Shown: positions 53,452 to 62,278, counted from the stretch's first letter. The stretch: DNA of 64,000 bases from an uncultured Erythrobacter sp. (GCF_947492365.1 NZ_CANLMB010000001.1:62001-126000), one strand, 5' to 3'. Made by a program: numbers and translations. Notes: generated by a model not told the origin, from the sequence alone.

Positions 53452-56400
53452 TCAGAAGCTGAAGCGTACGCCAGCGCTGTAACGGCGACCGATCGCGTCG
53501 TAAGTCGACGGATAGGTGTTACCGCTGTTGAACGCTGTCGAACCGATGTTGTTACCAACAACTGCCGGCGAATTGTCGAACAGGTTGGTCACAGTCAGGG
53601 TGAACAGAACGTTCTCCATCACGTCCCACTGACCGGTAAGGTCGAAGTAGTGTTCCGCAGAAATGTTCTGGAAGTCCACTTCACCAAACAGCGGTGAGGT
53701 GCCCTGGAACGCCGGGCCGTTGCCGTTTGCGATATCATCCGGCTCCTGCTCGGTGCCGCTCAGGTAACGCCAGCGCAGCGACAGACGGACGAAGTCGTCG
53801 AACGACAGCGTGGAACGCTGCGAGATGACGAATTCCGGCTGGATCGAACCACAGTTGACCGAGTAGAACCCGACGCAGTCGCGGTTAAGCGACGCAGGGT
53901 TCGCAACGTTGGCATTGAAGATGTTCTCGTTGGTCCAGGTGGCATCGAAAGTCATCGACAGGCCGATATTATCGGTCAGATCAGTGCGATAGTTCGCGCT
54001 GACGTCGATACCGTCGGTCTGAATAAGACCTTGGTTCGACAGCTGCAGGATCAGGCCGGGAACTTCATTCGGCGCGCCCGCAAGTGCACCAGTGGTGCGC
54101 GAACGCTGAATGAGGTCCGTACAAACCGGATCGGTTGCACTTGCTGCGGTAATGCTACCGAAGCAACCGTTGATGATGTCACCAACAGCCGGAGTACCGA
54201 TCGCGCCTTCGACCTTGATGTTCCAGTAGTCCATCGAGAACGAGAAGCCAGGAATTGCATCGGGCTGGGCAACAAAGCCAACCGTCCACGTATCCGCGGT
54301 TTCAACGCCGAGGTTCAGGTTGCCACCGGTGGTGACATTGATCTGACCAGCGGGAGGCGGCTGAATGCTGCCAATCGCACCAGCAGGTGCGCCCTGTGCG
54401 AGACAGACTGCGGTCAGCGCGGCGTTGCCGACAGGCAGAGCCAGCTGACAAGGGTCAGTCTGAAGGTTGCTCAGGCCGGTCGAGACCGGAGTGAACAGCT
54501 CACCGATGTTCGGCGCACGCGACGAACGCTGGTAGTTACCACGGATGGTCAGACCAGCGACTGGTTCCCAGCTACCGCCTGCTTTCCAGGTGAACTCGGT
54601 ACCTGCAGTTGAGTAGTCGGAATAACGACCACCCAGTTCAAGCGTCAGGCTTTCCGCACCCGGAACGCCTTCGAGCAGCGGGATGTAGAGTTCGCCGAAC
54701 ATGTCGAACACGTCATAGGCACCGTTAATGTCAGGTGCGGCACCGCCGCCACCAACAACCGCGCCCGGAGTCTGCGAAGCTTCGTCCGAGTTACGTGTCG
54801 AGGTGAACTCACGATATTCAGCACCAACAGCGAAGCTGACCGGCGAGGTCAGAAGACCTGTGTCAATGTCACCGGTGATCTGAGCGTTTACGGTACCGAT
54901 CGTGGTTGCGGTGATGACCTGCTGGGTCAGAGCGAACGTGTAGTCGATCTGATCCTGGGTCAGCGTGCCGAGCGGGCCGAAAAGGTTGATCGGAACACAA
55001 CCAGCTTCAGCGGTTGCACCAGCCTGTGCCGAGGTTGCGCACTGTGCGCCACCAGCACCGTCCGGGATAGCAATCAGAGCGTTTTGCAGACGTGCAAAGC
55101 GAGCAAAGCCGCTCTGACGCTGGATACGCTCGGATTCACCGTAGGTGCCCGAAACTTCCCAATCGATGTTGTCGGTGATGCCACCGCGTGCGCCAACAAC
55201 GAAGTTGAACAGCGTCGAGGTGAATTCCGAGTTACGCGTGCCGGCTTCGACCGAACGACGACGTACCTGCGTGCCGACTTCAACGTAGTCAGGGTTAGCA
55301 CCACCACCGGCAAGCGTTTCGCCGTCCGGAGTGTTGATGGCAGCAGTACACTGAGCAGCGGTGAGACCCAACGCGTCGCAGAAGCGGTTAGCGATAGCTA
55401 CCGGCAGGAGCGGGTTGTTGAGGTTCAGCTGGTAGGTGTTGAAGAACGAACCACCCGGTGCGATCTGCGTCGAAACAGTCTGCTTCGAGAAGACGCCCTG
55501 CGAGAACACTTCGAGAGCTTCAGACAACTCGTAATTGGCGGAGCCATACATGTTGAAGCGCTCGAACGGGAGCTGGTAGTAGTTGAACGGGTTGAAGTTG
55601 AACGGACCAGCGTCGCTGTTAACACCAGGAGTGATGTCGGTACCAGCGTCGTTGATCTGACCGATCACGTTGCTGACCGGGCCAACAAACACGATGTTGG
55701 ACGGAACAGCGTTCGACGAACCACCAGGGTTGCCCGAGAACGAGCTCACATTGTCCGAACCGGTCGGACGGTCGCCCTGAAGAACGTCGCCCTGGTCCTG
55801 ATAGCCGATGCTGAACACGGCGTTACCACGACCATCGTCGAAGTTTACGCCAGTGGTCAGTTCAATGCGGTAGCCGTCGGCGTCGCCTTCTTCAGAAATG
55901 GTCGAGCTGAAGTTGGCTTCGAGGCCAGCAAAGTCGCGACGGGTGATGAAGTTGACAACACCCGAAACAGCGTCAGCACCGTAAGTGGTGGTTGCACCAC
56001 CGGTCAGGATGTCGGTCCGCTCGATCACCGCCAGCGGGACCGAGTTGAGGTCGACACGACCAGTCGTATCAGCCGGCACGAAGCGACGGCCGTCAAGCAG
56101 AACCAGGTTACGCTGCGAGCCGATGCCGCGCAGGTTGACGAACGACGAACCGCCGTTGCCGTTGTTCACTGCCGAACCGATGCTCGGAACAGCAGAAGGC
56201 AGTTCGCGGAGGAACGATTCTGCGACGTTGGTCTGACGCAGAGTGAGTTCTTCCTGGCCAACCGCAACAACCGGGCTCGAAAGCTCAAGGTTGGGGTTGG
56301 TGGTACGAGTACCCGTGACGATGATCTGCGAATCCGTATCCGCAGTTGCGGTATCTTCACCAGTCTCGCTGTCCTGGGCGAACGCGGGGTTCGCTGCCAG

Positions 56401-56457
56401 TGCCAGCCCGACTGCCAGCGAACCAGCGCTGAGTCGAAGTTGCGATGAGATTTTCAT
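53452..56457 (-). CDS. TonB-dependent outer-membrane receptor
   Basis: A 1001-residue TonB-dependent transporter with a signal peptide (cleavage near AFAQD), plug domain (IIVTGTRTTNPNLELSSPVV..., FVNLRGIGSQRNLVLLDGRR, ILTGGATTTYGADAVSGVVNFITR) and a barrel ending SAGVRFSF. A DTATADTDSQ linker precedes the plug. Ligand unknown. The ATG at 56457 is behind AAGGGT; the frame extends upstream to 56568 but that part has no signal character. No regulator or ABC importer is adjacent. Codon bias again points to strong expression. Confidence 0.93.
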   Translation of the reverse strand: MKISSQLRLSAGSLAVGLALAANPAFAQDSETGEDTATADTDSQIIVTGTRTTNPNLELSSPVVAVGQEELTLRQTNVAESFLRELPSAVPSIGSAVNNGNGGSSFVNLRGIGSQRNLVLLDGRRFVPADTTGRVDLNSVPLAVIERTDILTGGATTTYGADAVSGVVNFITRRDFAGLEANFSSTISEEGDADGYRIELTTGVNFDDGRGNAVFSIGYQDQGDVLQGDRPTGSDNVSSFSGNPGGSSNAVPSNIVFVGPVSNVIGQINDAGTDITPGVNSDAGPFNFNPFNYYQLPFERFNMYGSANYELSEALEVFSQGVFSKQTVSTQIAPGGSFFNTYQLNLNNPLLPVAIANRFCDALGLTAAQCTAAINTPDGETLAGGGANPDYVEVGTQVRRRSVEAGTRNSEFTSTLFNFVVGARGGITDNIDWEVSGTYGESERIQRQSGFARFARLQNALIAIPDGAGGAQCATSAQAGATAEAGCVPINLFGPLGTLTQDQIDYTFALTQQVITATTIGTVNAQITGDIDTGLLTSPVSFAVGAEYREFTSTRNSDEASQTPGAVVGGGGAAPDINGAYDVFDMFGELYIPLLEGVPGAESLTLELGGRYSDYSTAGTEFTWKAGGSWEPVAGLTIRGNYQRSSRAPNIGELFTPVSTGLSNLQTDPCQLALPVGNAALTAVCLAQGAPAGAIGSIQPPPAGQINVTTGGNLNLGVETADTWTVGFVAQPDAIPGFSFSMDYWNIKVEGAIGTPAVGDIINGCFGSITAASATDPVCTDLIQRSRTTGALAGAPNEVPGLILQLSNQGLIQTDGIDVSANYRTDLTDNIGLSMTFDATWTNENIFNANVANPASLNRDCVGFYSVNCGSIQPEFVISQRSTLSFDDFVRLSLRWRYLSGTEQEPDDIANGNGPAFQGTSPLFGEVDFQNISAEHYFDLTGQWDVMENVLFTLTVTNLFDNSPAVVGNNIGSTAFNSGNTYPSTYDAIGRRYSAGVRFSF

Positions 56458-56928
56458 ATAGTAGTTTACCCTTATGAACGAGTGCCCCCCGCTCTCGCCG
56501 GGACCACGTTTAGGGTGAATGCAGTTTAGCAGCACGTTTAAGTGTGCAGCCTCTCTCCACCCCTCCATCGGGCTGTAATTGAGTCCGGAGCCCCACGCGG
56601 AAAATGCGCAGCACTCTGGTTTAGACAGTCCCTGGCGAGCGAAATACGCCTATGCGGGCCCAGATGGGAAGTGGGTTGGTCCGGAAATACGAAATCAAGA
56701 TACATATGTAACACAGATGCAACACGGTTGATCCTGAGGCCACAATCACCATCGGCCGTTCTTGTGCGTTTCCATTGTTGCAGTCGGGTCGCCTGGCGGC
56801 GCGGTGTTCATCGCAAACCCGATTCGATCTTTCGTGACACAGACGATGCTCGATTGTGTCGCTTGACGAGTGCGCAGGCGGTGCTAACCGGTCGGTGACA
56901 TTCAATCAGTCTCCAAAGGAAACCGATC
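56458..56928. promoter_or_regulatory. divergent control region, receptor and thiolase
   Basis: About 470 bases between the divergent receptor and thiolase genes. It contains an exact palindrome TACATATGTA at 56701-56710 and no reliable open frame. AAAGGAAACC lies just before the thiolase start. The palindrome could be a regulator site; no regulator is adjacent. Confidence 0.4.
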
Positions 56929-58101
56929 ATGCCCACAGCCTATATTGTCGATGCCGTCCGCACTGCAGGGGGGCGCCGCGGCGGCCGTCTTGCCGGAGTT
57001 CACCCGGTCGATCTGCTCGCCAAATCACTGGATGCGGTGGTGGAGCGCAGCGGGATTGATCCCAAGGCGGTTGACGATGTGGTGACTGGCTGTGTGACGC
57101 AGGCCGGTGAGCAGGCGATGCAGGTGGGCCGGATGGGCGTGCTCGCTTCCAAGCATTTGCCGCAAAGCACCCCTGCGGTGACGATTGACCGCCAGTGCGG
57201 CTCCTCGCAGCAGGCGATCCAGTTCGCCGCGCAGGCGGTGATGAGCGGCACGCAGGACGTGGTGATCGCCAGCGGCGTTGAAAGCATGAGCCGCGTGCCG
57301 ATGGGCTCGAATGCGACCTTTCACATGAAGGAAGGGCTGGGTCATTACATGTCGCCTGACCTTCAGGCCAAATATCCCGGAGTCCAGTTCAGCCAGTTCA
57401 TGGGCGCAGAGATGATCGCGCAGAAGCATGGCTTCTCCAAGGACGATCTCGATGCCTATGCCTTTGAAAGCCACAAGCGCGCGATTGCCGCGACCGAGGC
57501 GGGGGCGTTCGCCGATGAAATCGTACCGGTTGCCATCGAGACGGCTGAAGGCGAGGAAATGCACACCGTCGATGAAGGCATCCGTTTCGACGCGACGCTT
57601 GAGGGGATTGCCGGGGTCAAGCTGATCTCGCCCGATGGCCGCGTGACCGCTGCGAGCGCGAGCCAGATTTGCGATGGTTCGTCGGCGGTTATGGTCGTGT
57701 CCGAAGAGGCGCTGAAAGCCCACGGCCTCACACCGCTGGCGCGCATCCACAACCTCACCGTCACCGGCGGCGACCCGGTCATCATGCTCGAAGAACCTTT
57801 GTTCGCAACTGACCGCGCGCTCGAACGCGCTGGTATGAAGATGAGCGACATTGATCTCTATGAAGTCAACGAAGCCTTTGCTCCGGTGCCACTTGCATGG
57901 CTCAAGCACACCGGCGCGGACCCGGACAAGCTCAACGTCCATGGCGGCGCGATTGCGCTGGGCCACCCGCTGGGCGCTTCGGGCACCAAGCTGATGGCGA
58001 CGCTCGTCCACGGACTGAAGCGTCACGGCAAGAAATACGGCCTGCAAACGATGTGCGAAGGCGGCGGTGTTGCCAATGTCACCATCGTTGAATCGCTTTA
58101 A
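56929..58101 (+). CDS. acetyl-CoA C-acyltransferase (thiolase)
   Basis: A 390-residue thiolase that cleaves 3-ketoacyl-CoA with CoA (beta-oxidation) or condenses acyl-CoA. The acyl-bearing Cys90 is in DRQCGSSQQA, His346 in GGAIALGHPLGASG and Cys376 in MCEGGG: a full catalytic set. Followed 64 bases later by an SDR gene of the type-2 hydroxyacyl-CoA dehydrogenase group, so both serve beta-oxidation. The stop codon lies inside a short direct repeat (58086-58135). The gene is better assigned as acyl-CoA thiolase than as a specific FadA/FadI. Confidence 0.94.
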   Translation: MPTAYIVDAVRTAGGRRGGRLAGVHPVDLLAKSLDAVVERSGIDPKAVDDVVTGCVTQAGEQAMQVGRMGVLASKHLPQSTPAVTIDRQCGSSQQAIQFAAQAVMSGTQDVVIASGVESMSRVPMGSNATFHMKEGLGHYMSPDLQAKYPGVQFSQFMGAEMIAQKHGFSKDDLDAYAFESHKRAIAATEAGAFADEIVPVAIETAEGEEMHTVDEGIRFDATLEGIAGVKLISPDGRVTAASASQICDGSSAVMVVSEEALKAHGLTPLARIHNLTVTGGDPVIMLEEPLFATDRALERAGMKMSDIDLYEVNEAFAPVPLAWLKHTGADPDKLNVHGGAIALGHPLGASGTKLMATLVHGLKRHGKKYGLQTMCEGGGVANVTIVESL

Positions 58102-58135
58102 GCGTATTCACGCTTATTGGCGTTGAATCGCTTTA
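58086..58135. repeat. 15-bp direct repeat over the thiolase stop
   Basis: CGTTGAATCGCTTTA occurs at 58086-58100 and again at 58121-58135, with AAGCGTATTCACGCTT between. The first copy encodes the last codons of the thiolase; the second looks like a duplicated tail in non-coding DNA. Confidence 0.85.
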
Positions 58136-58165
58136 ACCCTCTCAAAACACGAAGGAAGTTCTACA

Positions 58166-58951
58166 ATGGAAGTATCTGCAAACACACCCGCCGTTGTCAC
58201 TGGCGGCGCTTCGGGTCTTGGTGCAGCCACCGCTCGCGCACTGGCGGCCAAGGGCGCCAAGGTCGCGATCTTCGACATGAACGAGGAAAAGGGCGAAGCC
58301 ATGGCTGCCGAACTCGGCGGCATCTTCTGCAAGGTCAATGTGACCAGCGATGAAGACGTCGATGCCGGTTTCGCCAAAGCGCGCGAAGCCCACGGACAAG
58401 AGCGCATCCTCGTCAATTGCGCAGGCATCGGCAACGCGATCAAGACCGCCAGCCGCGACAAGCAATCGGGCGAGATCAAGCACTTCCCGATTTCGGCGTT
58501 CGACTTCGTCATTCAGGTCAACCTGATTGGCACCTTCCGCTGCATCGCCAAGTCAGCGGCAGGCATGATGAGCCTCGATCCGATCAACGAAGACGGTGCG
58601 CGCGGCGCGATCGTCAACACCGCTTCGGTCGCTGCCGAAGATGGCCAGATAGGTCAGGCGGCTTACTCTGCATCGAAGGGCGGCGTGGTCGGCATGACGC
58701 TTCCCATCGCGCGCGACCTGATGCGCGAAGGCATCCGGGTGAACACGATCCTGCCCGGCATCTTCAACACACCGCTGATGAACGCTGCCCCGCCGCAGGT
58801 AAAGGAAGCGCTCGCCGCATCGGTCCCGTTCCCCAAGCGTCTGGGCTACCCCGAAGAATACGCCAAGCTGGCCATGACCATGATCGAAACCGGCTATTTC
58901 AACGGCGAAGACGTGCGCCTCGACGGCGCGATCCGCATGGCTCCGCGCTAA
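58166..58951 (+). CDS. SDR oxidoreductase, 3-hydroxyacyl-CoA dehydrogenase-like
   Basis: A 261-residue short-chain dehydrogenase. The NAD motif VTGGASGLGAATARAL is at residues 12-27, followed by FDMNEEKG (Asp favouring NAD), and the active site is Tyr167 and Lys171 in AAYSASKGGV, with Ser in NTASVAA. Its sequence (GQERILVNCAGIGNA..., MTLPIARDLMREGIRVNTILPGIFNTPLM) resembles type 2 3-hydroxyacyl-CoA dehydrogenases (HSD17B10-like), which suits its place behind a thiolase. A terminator follows, so the two genes form one unit. Confidence 0.9.
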   Translation: MEVSANTPAVVTGGASGLGAATARALAAKGAKVAIFDMNEEKGEAMAAELGGIFCKVNVTSDEDVDAGFAKAREAHGQERILVNCAGIGNAIKTASRDKQSGEIKHFPISAFDFVIQVNLIGTFRCIAKSAAGMMSLDPINEDGARGAIVNTASVAAEDGQIGQAAYSASKGGVVGMTLPIARDLMREGIRVNTILPGIFNTPLMNAAPPQVKEALAASVPFPKRLGYPEEYAKLAMTMIETGYFNGEDVRLDGAIRMAPR

Positions 58952-58980
58952 GCGCGAGCGGCGCCATTTCGGCACAAGGA

Positions 58981-59016
58981 AAACGCCGCCTGCATTCCGG
59001 TGCGGGCGGCGTTTTT
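58981..59016 (+). terminator. Rho-independent terminator after the SDR gene
   Basis: AAACGCCGCC (58981-58990) pairs with GGCGGCGTTT (59005-59014) and runs into TTTTT. It also lies just after the convergent cytochrome b561 gene and may serve both. Confidence 0.85.
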
Positions 59017-59039
59017 CGTTCTGCGACCCGGACGGACCC

Positions 59040-59576
59040 TTAGCCGCGCGACGGCAACATCCGGCCAATCAGACCGTCACGCTTGACGAATTGATGATAG
59101 AGCGCCGCGCCTGCGTGGAAGACAAACAGCGCGAGCATCACGCGACCGCCAATGCCGTGCGGCATGCGAGGTTTGTAGTCCCAGAAATCCGGCAAAGCCT
59201 CCACCGTTCCGCTGAAGATTGTGGGGCCAGCGCCGGACACTGCCAGCATCGCAATGCCGGAGATCGCCATGCCCAGGATCACGACGTAAAACAGGACGTG
59301 GATGCTCTTTGCGATGAAGTCCTGCCAATCGGGCATGGCAACCGGCGCAGGCTTGCTGTCGGCAAACATCCACCAGATGAGGCGCAAGATCGTAAGGATC
59401 AGCACGCTTACGCCAAGCGGGATGTGAACCCGCAAGAACGCGGCCTTGGAAGAGGCATCCTCGATCCCGCCCGCACGCATTCCGCTTGCCAGCAAAGCGA
59501 TAATAAGCAGCGCGCTGATCCAGTGAATGGTGATGGCGACGCTGCCATAATGCGTCGGTGTGCTCTTGATCGGCAT
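59040..59576 (-). CDS. cytochrome b561-family protein
   Basis: A 178-residue four-helix di-haem cytochrome b of the inner membrane. Helices contain the expected histidines: THYGSVAITIHW near 10-20, HIPLGVSVLILTILRLIWW near 48, SIHVLFYVVILGMAISGI near 90 and FVFHAGAALYHQF near 150. Such proteins oxidise quinols or transfer electrons to superoxide-like acceptors. Last gene of a MarR-ABM-cytochrome operon (16-17 base gaps). GGAGGGGG precedes the ATG at 59576. Confidence 0.92.
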   Translation of the reverse strand: MPIKSTPTHYGSVAITIHWISALLIIALLASGMRAGGIEDASSKAAFLRVHIPLGVSVLILTILRLIWWMFADSKPAPVAMPDWQDFIAKSIHVLFYVVILGMAISGIAMLAVSGAGPTIFSGTVEALPDFWDYKPRMPHGIGGRVMLALFVFHAGAALYHQFVKRDGLIGRMLPSRG

Positions 59577-59593
59577 TGTCCCCCTCCCGCGCC

Positions 59594-59965
59594 TTAGGCG
59601 ACGCAATGGCCGGGAACGGCCATTTTTGTGAACAGGTGCGGCGAGACAACCGCGCTATCGGGATAGCGGGCAATGCGCGCCTGAAATTCGGGATTGGTGA
59701 AGGCGTTGCGGAACGTCTCCACGCTCTCCCAGACCGCGTAGTTCAGATAGGTGGGGCTGCCGCCTACGCCCTTGTGCATCTGGGTCGAGATGTAGCCGGG
59801 CTGTTCTTTCATAAAGGCGGCATCGTGCGCCCATGCCGCGATCAGATCGTCTTCGTCCTTCGGGTCGATTGTGAAGACATTGATGAGCACTACAGAGCCA
59901 TCATCATTGACCTGAAACTGGTCCATCAGGCTGACGGTATCGTTGAGCTGTTTGAGCTGCGGCAT
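59594..59965 (-). CDS. antibiotic-biosynthesis-monooxygenase-like protein
   Basis: A 123-residue dimeric alpha+beta barrel protein of the ABM family: VVLINVFTIDPKDEDDLIAAWAHDAAFMKEQPGYISTQMHKGVGGSPTYLNYAVWESVETFRNAF. ABM proteins act on quinones and polyketides as cofactor-free monooxygenases or bind small aromatics. It lies between a MarR regulator and a cytochrome b561 in one operon, suggesting a quinone/redox-stress role. Confidence 0.88.
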   Translation of the reverse strand: MPQLKQLNDTVSLMDQFQVNDDGSVVLINVFTIDPKDEDDLIAAWAHDAAFMKEQPGYISTQMHKGVGGSPTYLNYAVWESVETFRNAFTNPEFQARIARYPDSAVVSPHLFTKMAVPGHCVA

Positions 59966-59981
59966 GGTGCAGGTTTCCTTC

Positions 59982-60434
59982 CTAGTCTTGTTTTTCGAGT
60001 GTGTTTCGCAGGGATTGGAGCAGTTCGAGCGCCTGCGCGATTTGCTCTGGATCGTGATTTTCGGCGAGCGAGTTGACCCACTCGGCCTGTGCGGTGTTGA
60101 CTTGGCTCATGACTGCTTCGCCGTGGGCGCTGATCGAGAAGAGCGGCGCGCGCTTGTGATCGATATTGGGCTCGGCCTTGAGCAAGTCGGCCTTCTTGAG
60201 ATCGTTGACGATGCGCTGGACCCCTTGCCGGGCAAGACCCATGCGGCGCGCGATCTGCGAGACGGTTAGCGGCTGACCTGCCTCGTCAATGGCGCCGATA
60301 ACCTGCCAGCGAGCACTTGTGAGGCCAAACGGCTTGGTGAGCCGATTGCCTGCGCTGAGCAGCTCCCCGTTGATCCGGAAGGTTTCCAGAATCAGTGCAG
60401 TGAGTGCTTCGCCTTTGGGGTTTCGAATCGTCAT
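59982..60434 (-). CDS. MarR-family transcriptional regulator
   Basis: A 150-residue winged-helix dimeric regulator. The HTH and wing are in LTSARWQVIGAIDEAGQPLTVSQIARRMGLARQGVQRIVNDLKKADLLKAEPNIDHKRAPLFSISAHGEAVM. No oxidation-sensing cysteines are obvious. The ATG at 60434 has no clear ribosome-binding site. A perfect palindrome is 32 bases upstream of the start, so it probably represses its own operon with the ABM and cytochrome genes. Confidence 0.9.
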   Translation of the reverse strand: MTIRNPKGEALTALILETFRINGELLSAGNRLTKPFGLTSARWQVIGAIDEAGQPLTVSQIARRMGLARQGVQRIVNDLKKADLLKAEPNIDHKRAPLFSISAHGEAVMSQVNTAQAEWVNSLAENHDPEQIAQALELLQSLRNTLEKQD

Positions 60435-60465
60435 TGGTGCGTGATAGTCAAAACGACAATATGTT

Positions 60466-60482
60466 GTCAAACAATGTTTGAC
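60466..60482. promoter_or_regulatory. candidate MarR operator
   Basis: GTCAAAC (60466-60472) and GTTTGAC (60476-60482) form a perfect inverted repeat around AAT, upstream of the MarR gene, in AT-rich sequence containing further GTCAAA words. Confidence 0.75.
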
Positions 60483-60626
60483 GCCTGTCACAGTGACGTG
60501 AGCGACGTCGCCACCGTCAGCTTGCTCTCCCGCACTTTCCTACAAGGGGCCAAAAGCCTATCGAATTGGGCGATGTAACAGCGCGCATTTTCTCGCCAGA
60601 TATGGGCCAGAATTGCGCGGAAATGG

Positions 60627-60658
60627 AAGTTGACACTCTGAGCGTGCAAGTTGACACT
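60627..60658. repeat. 11-bp direct repeat, 21-bp period
   Basis: AAGTTGACACT at 60627-60637 and 60648-60658, exactly two helical turns apart, about 130 bases before the crotonase start. Could be twin -35 elements or an activator site. Confidence 0.75.
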
Positions 60659-60785
60659 TTGGGGCACGCAAACCCCTTGAAACGGGCGCTTTTCTGCGGT
60701 TTTGCGGGGAAAGACAGTTTCTTAAAGTGGGGACTTGCGTGGTCCAAGTCTCCGCGCAAACCGATCGAATGGAAGAGAGAGCCGC

Positions 60786-61658
60786 ATGACCGAATTCACC
60801 CAGATCCTCCTCGACAAGCGCGATGGCATCGCCACGATCACGCTCAACCGGCCGGAGAAGATGAACGCCTTCACCCGCACGATGGGGGCCGAGATCATCG
60901 CGGCGATGGACGATATCGATGCTGACGACGCGGTGCGCGCGGTGATCTTCACCGGCAGCGGAGAGCGGGCCTTCTGCGCGGGCGCTGACCTGACGCCGGA
61001 GGGCGGGGGGCACGTCTTCTCCGACCCGAACGAGGTCGATGACCTGTCGGACGAGCGGGTGCGCGATGGCGGCGGCACGGTCACTCTGCGCCTGTTCGAA
61101 AGCACCAAGCCGCTGATCAGCGCCTGCAACGGTGTCGCGGTCGGGATCGGTGCGACGATGCAGCTGGCGATGGATATCCGCCTTGCCGCGAGCCATGCGC
61201 GTTACGGCTTCGTCTTCGCGCGGCGCGGGATCGTGCCAGAGGCGTGCTCGAGCTGGTTCCTGCCGCGACTGGTCGGGATCAGCCAGGCGCTCGAATGGTG
61301 CTATTCGGGCCGTGTCTTCGATGCGGAGGAAGCCAAACAGGGCGGGCTGGTCCGCTCGATCCATGCGCCAGAGGATCTGATGTTCGCAGCGCAGGGACTG
61401 GCGCGCGAGATCGCCGACAACACCTCCGCCGTCTCGGTCGCGATGACGCGGGCGATGATGTGGAGGTTGATGAGCGCCGATCACCCGATGGAGGCGCACA
61501 AGGTCGACAGCCGCGCCATCTATCGCATGTCGCGCGGGGCCGATGCGAAGGAGGGGATCGCGAGCTTCCTCGAAAAGCGCAATCCGATGTATCCGGGCAA
61601 GGTCAGCGAGGACATGCCCGACTTCTACCCATGGTGGCAGGATCGCGGGTTCGAATAG
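60786..61658 (+). CDS. enoyl-CoA hydratase/isomerase (crotonase family)
   Basis: A 290-residue crotonase-fold enzyme acting on acyl-CoA. The oxyanion-hole segments FTGSGERAFCAGADLTPEGG and NGVAVGIGATMQLAMDIRLAASHARYGFVFARRGIVPEACSSWFLPRLVG are typical; the GIVPEACSSW variant (rather than GLIPGxGGTQ) is that of one hydratase/isomerase subgroup often found near fatty-acid genes. The ATG at 60786 lies after GGAAGAGAG. A MarR gene begins 58 bases downstream on the same strand. Confidence 0.9.
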   Translation: MTEFTQILLDKRDGIATITLNRPEKMNAFTRTMGAEIIAAMDDIDADDAVRAVIFTGSGERAFCAGADLTPEGGGHVFSDPNEVDDLSDERVRDGGGTVTLRLFESTKPLISACNGVAVGIGATMQLAMDIRLAASHARYGFVFARRGIVPEACSSWFLPRLVGISQALEWCYSGRVFDAEEAKQGGLVRSIHAPEDLMFAAQGLAREIADNTSAVSVAMTRAMMWRLMSADHPMEAHKVDSRAIYRMSRGADAKEGIASFLEKRNPMYPGKVSEDMPDFYPWWQDRGFE

Positions 61659-61692
61659 GCCAGAAGGGGTCTGGAGCGGCTTGCGCGGAAGG

Positions 61693-61710
61693 TGGTTTCA
61701 TGGGAAACCA
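61693..61710. promoter_or_regulatory. candidate operator of the second MarR gene
   Basis: TGGTTTC (61693-61699) and GAAACCA (61704-61710) flank ATGG, a perfect 7-bp inverted repeat six bases before the ATG at 61717. Confidence 0.65.
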
Positions 61711-61716
61711 GTTGAC

Positions 61717-62256
61717 ATGAACGACATGACGAACAGGCCTGCAAACGAAACCGGTGCGGGAGCTGCCGCTGGAACGGGTGAGAGCGAATACGAGCTTTCA
61801 TCCTTCCTGCCCTACCAGCTCTCGATCGCGTCCAACGCGGTGAGCGCGCTGATTGCAGAGCGTTACCGCAAGCGCTTCGGCCTGAAAGTGCCCGAATGGC
61901 GGGTTATGGCAGTGCTCGGCGACGCGGCGAGGCAGGGCATTGGCAATGGCGGCAAGCTGACCCAGCGCGACCTGACCGAGGCGACTCTGATGGACAAGGT
62001 CGCGGTTAACCGGGCCTGCAAAGTGCTCGAAAGCCGCGGGCTGGTGGCGCGAGCACAGAATGTGAACGACGGCCGCTCGCATCTGCTCGAACTCACGGGC
62101 GAGGGCGAAGCGATCCACCGCGAAGTCATGCCGCTCGCCAAGGCAACCGAGCGCGAGCTGTTTGAAGGCTTCGCGCCCAAGGAAGAGGCGGCTTTGCGCA
62201 GCATGCTGGAACGCATGCGCAACCGCGCCGGACGGCTGGCGCGAGAGACGGACTGA
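61717..62256 (+). CDS. MarR-family transcriptional regulator
   Basis: A 179-residue MarR-type protein with a Gly/Ala-rich N-terminus and winged-helix core SIASNAVSALIAERYRKRFGLKVPEWRVMAVLGDAARQGIGNGGKLTQRDLTEATLMDKVAVNRACKVLESRGLVARAQNVNDGRSHLLELTGEGEAI. It resembles regulators of aromatic or acyl-CoA catabolism and may control the crotonase gene just upstream. Start at 61717 (a second ATG three codons on). A bidirectional terminator follows. Confidence 0.9.
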   Translation: MNDMTNRPANETGAGAAAGTGESEYELSSFLPYQLSIASNAVSALIAERYRKRFGLKVPEWRVMAVLGDAARQGIGNGGKLTQRDLTEATLMDKVAVNRACKVLESRGLVARAQNVNDGRSHLLELTGEGEAIHREVMPLAKATERELFEGFAPKEEAALRSMLERMRNRAGRLARETD

Positions 62257-62278
62257 CCTTCAAGTGCAGACGTGAAAA

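Larger units (their letters stand above)
60435..60785. promoter_or_regulatory. divergent control region, MarR and crotonase genes
   Basis: A 351-base region holding the MarR palindrome (60466-60482) and, toward the crotonase gene, twin copies of AAGTTGACACT (60627-60637 and 60648-60658) with a TTGACA -35-like core in each. GGAAGAGAG lies before the crotonase start. No gene is supported between them. Confidence 0.5.

Noticed and set aside
55084..56448. Plus-strand frame of 454 codons inside the second TonB receptor
   Set aside because: Antisense shadow of a well-supported receptor gene; no domain or ribosome-binding site.
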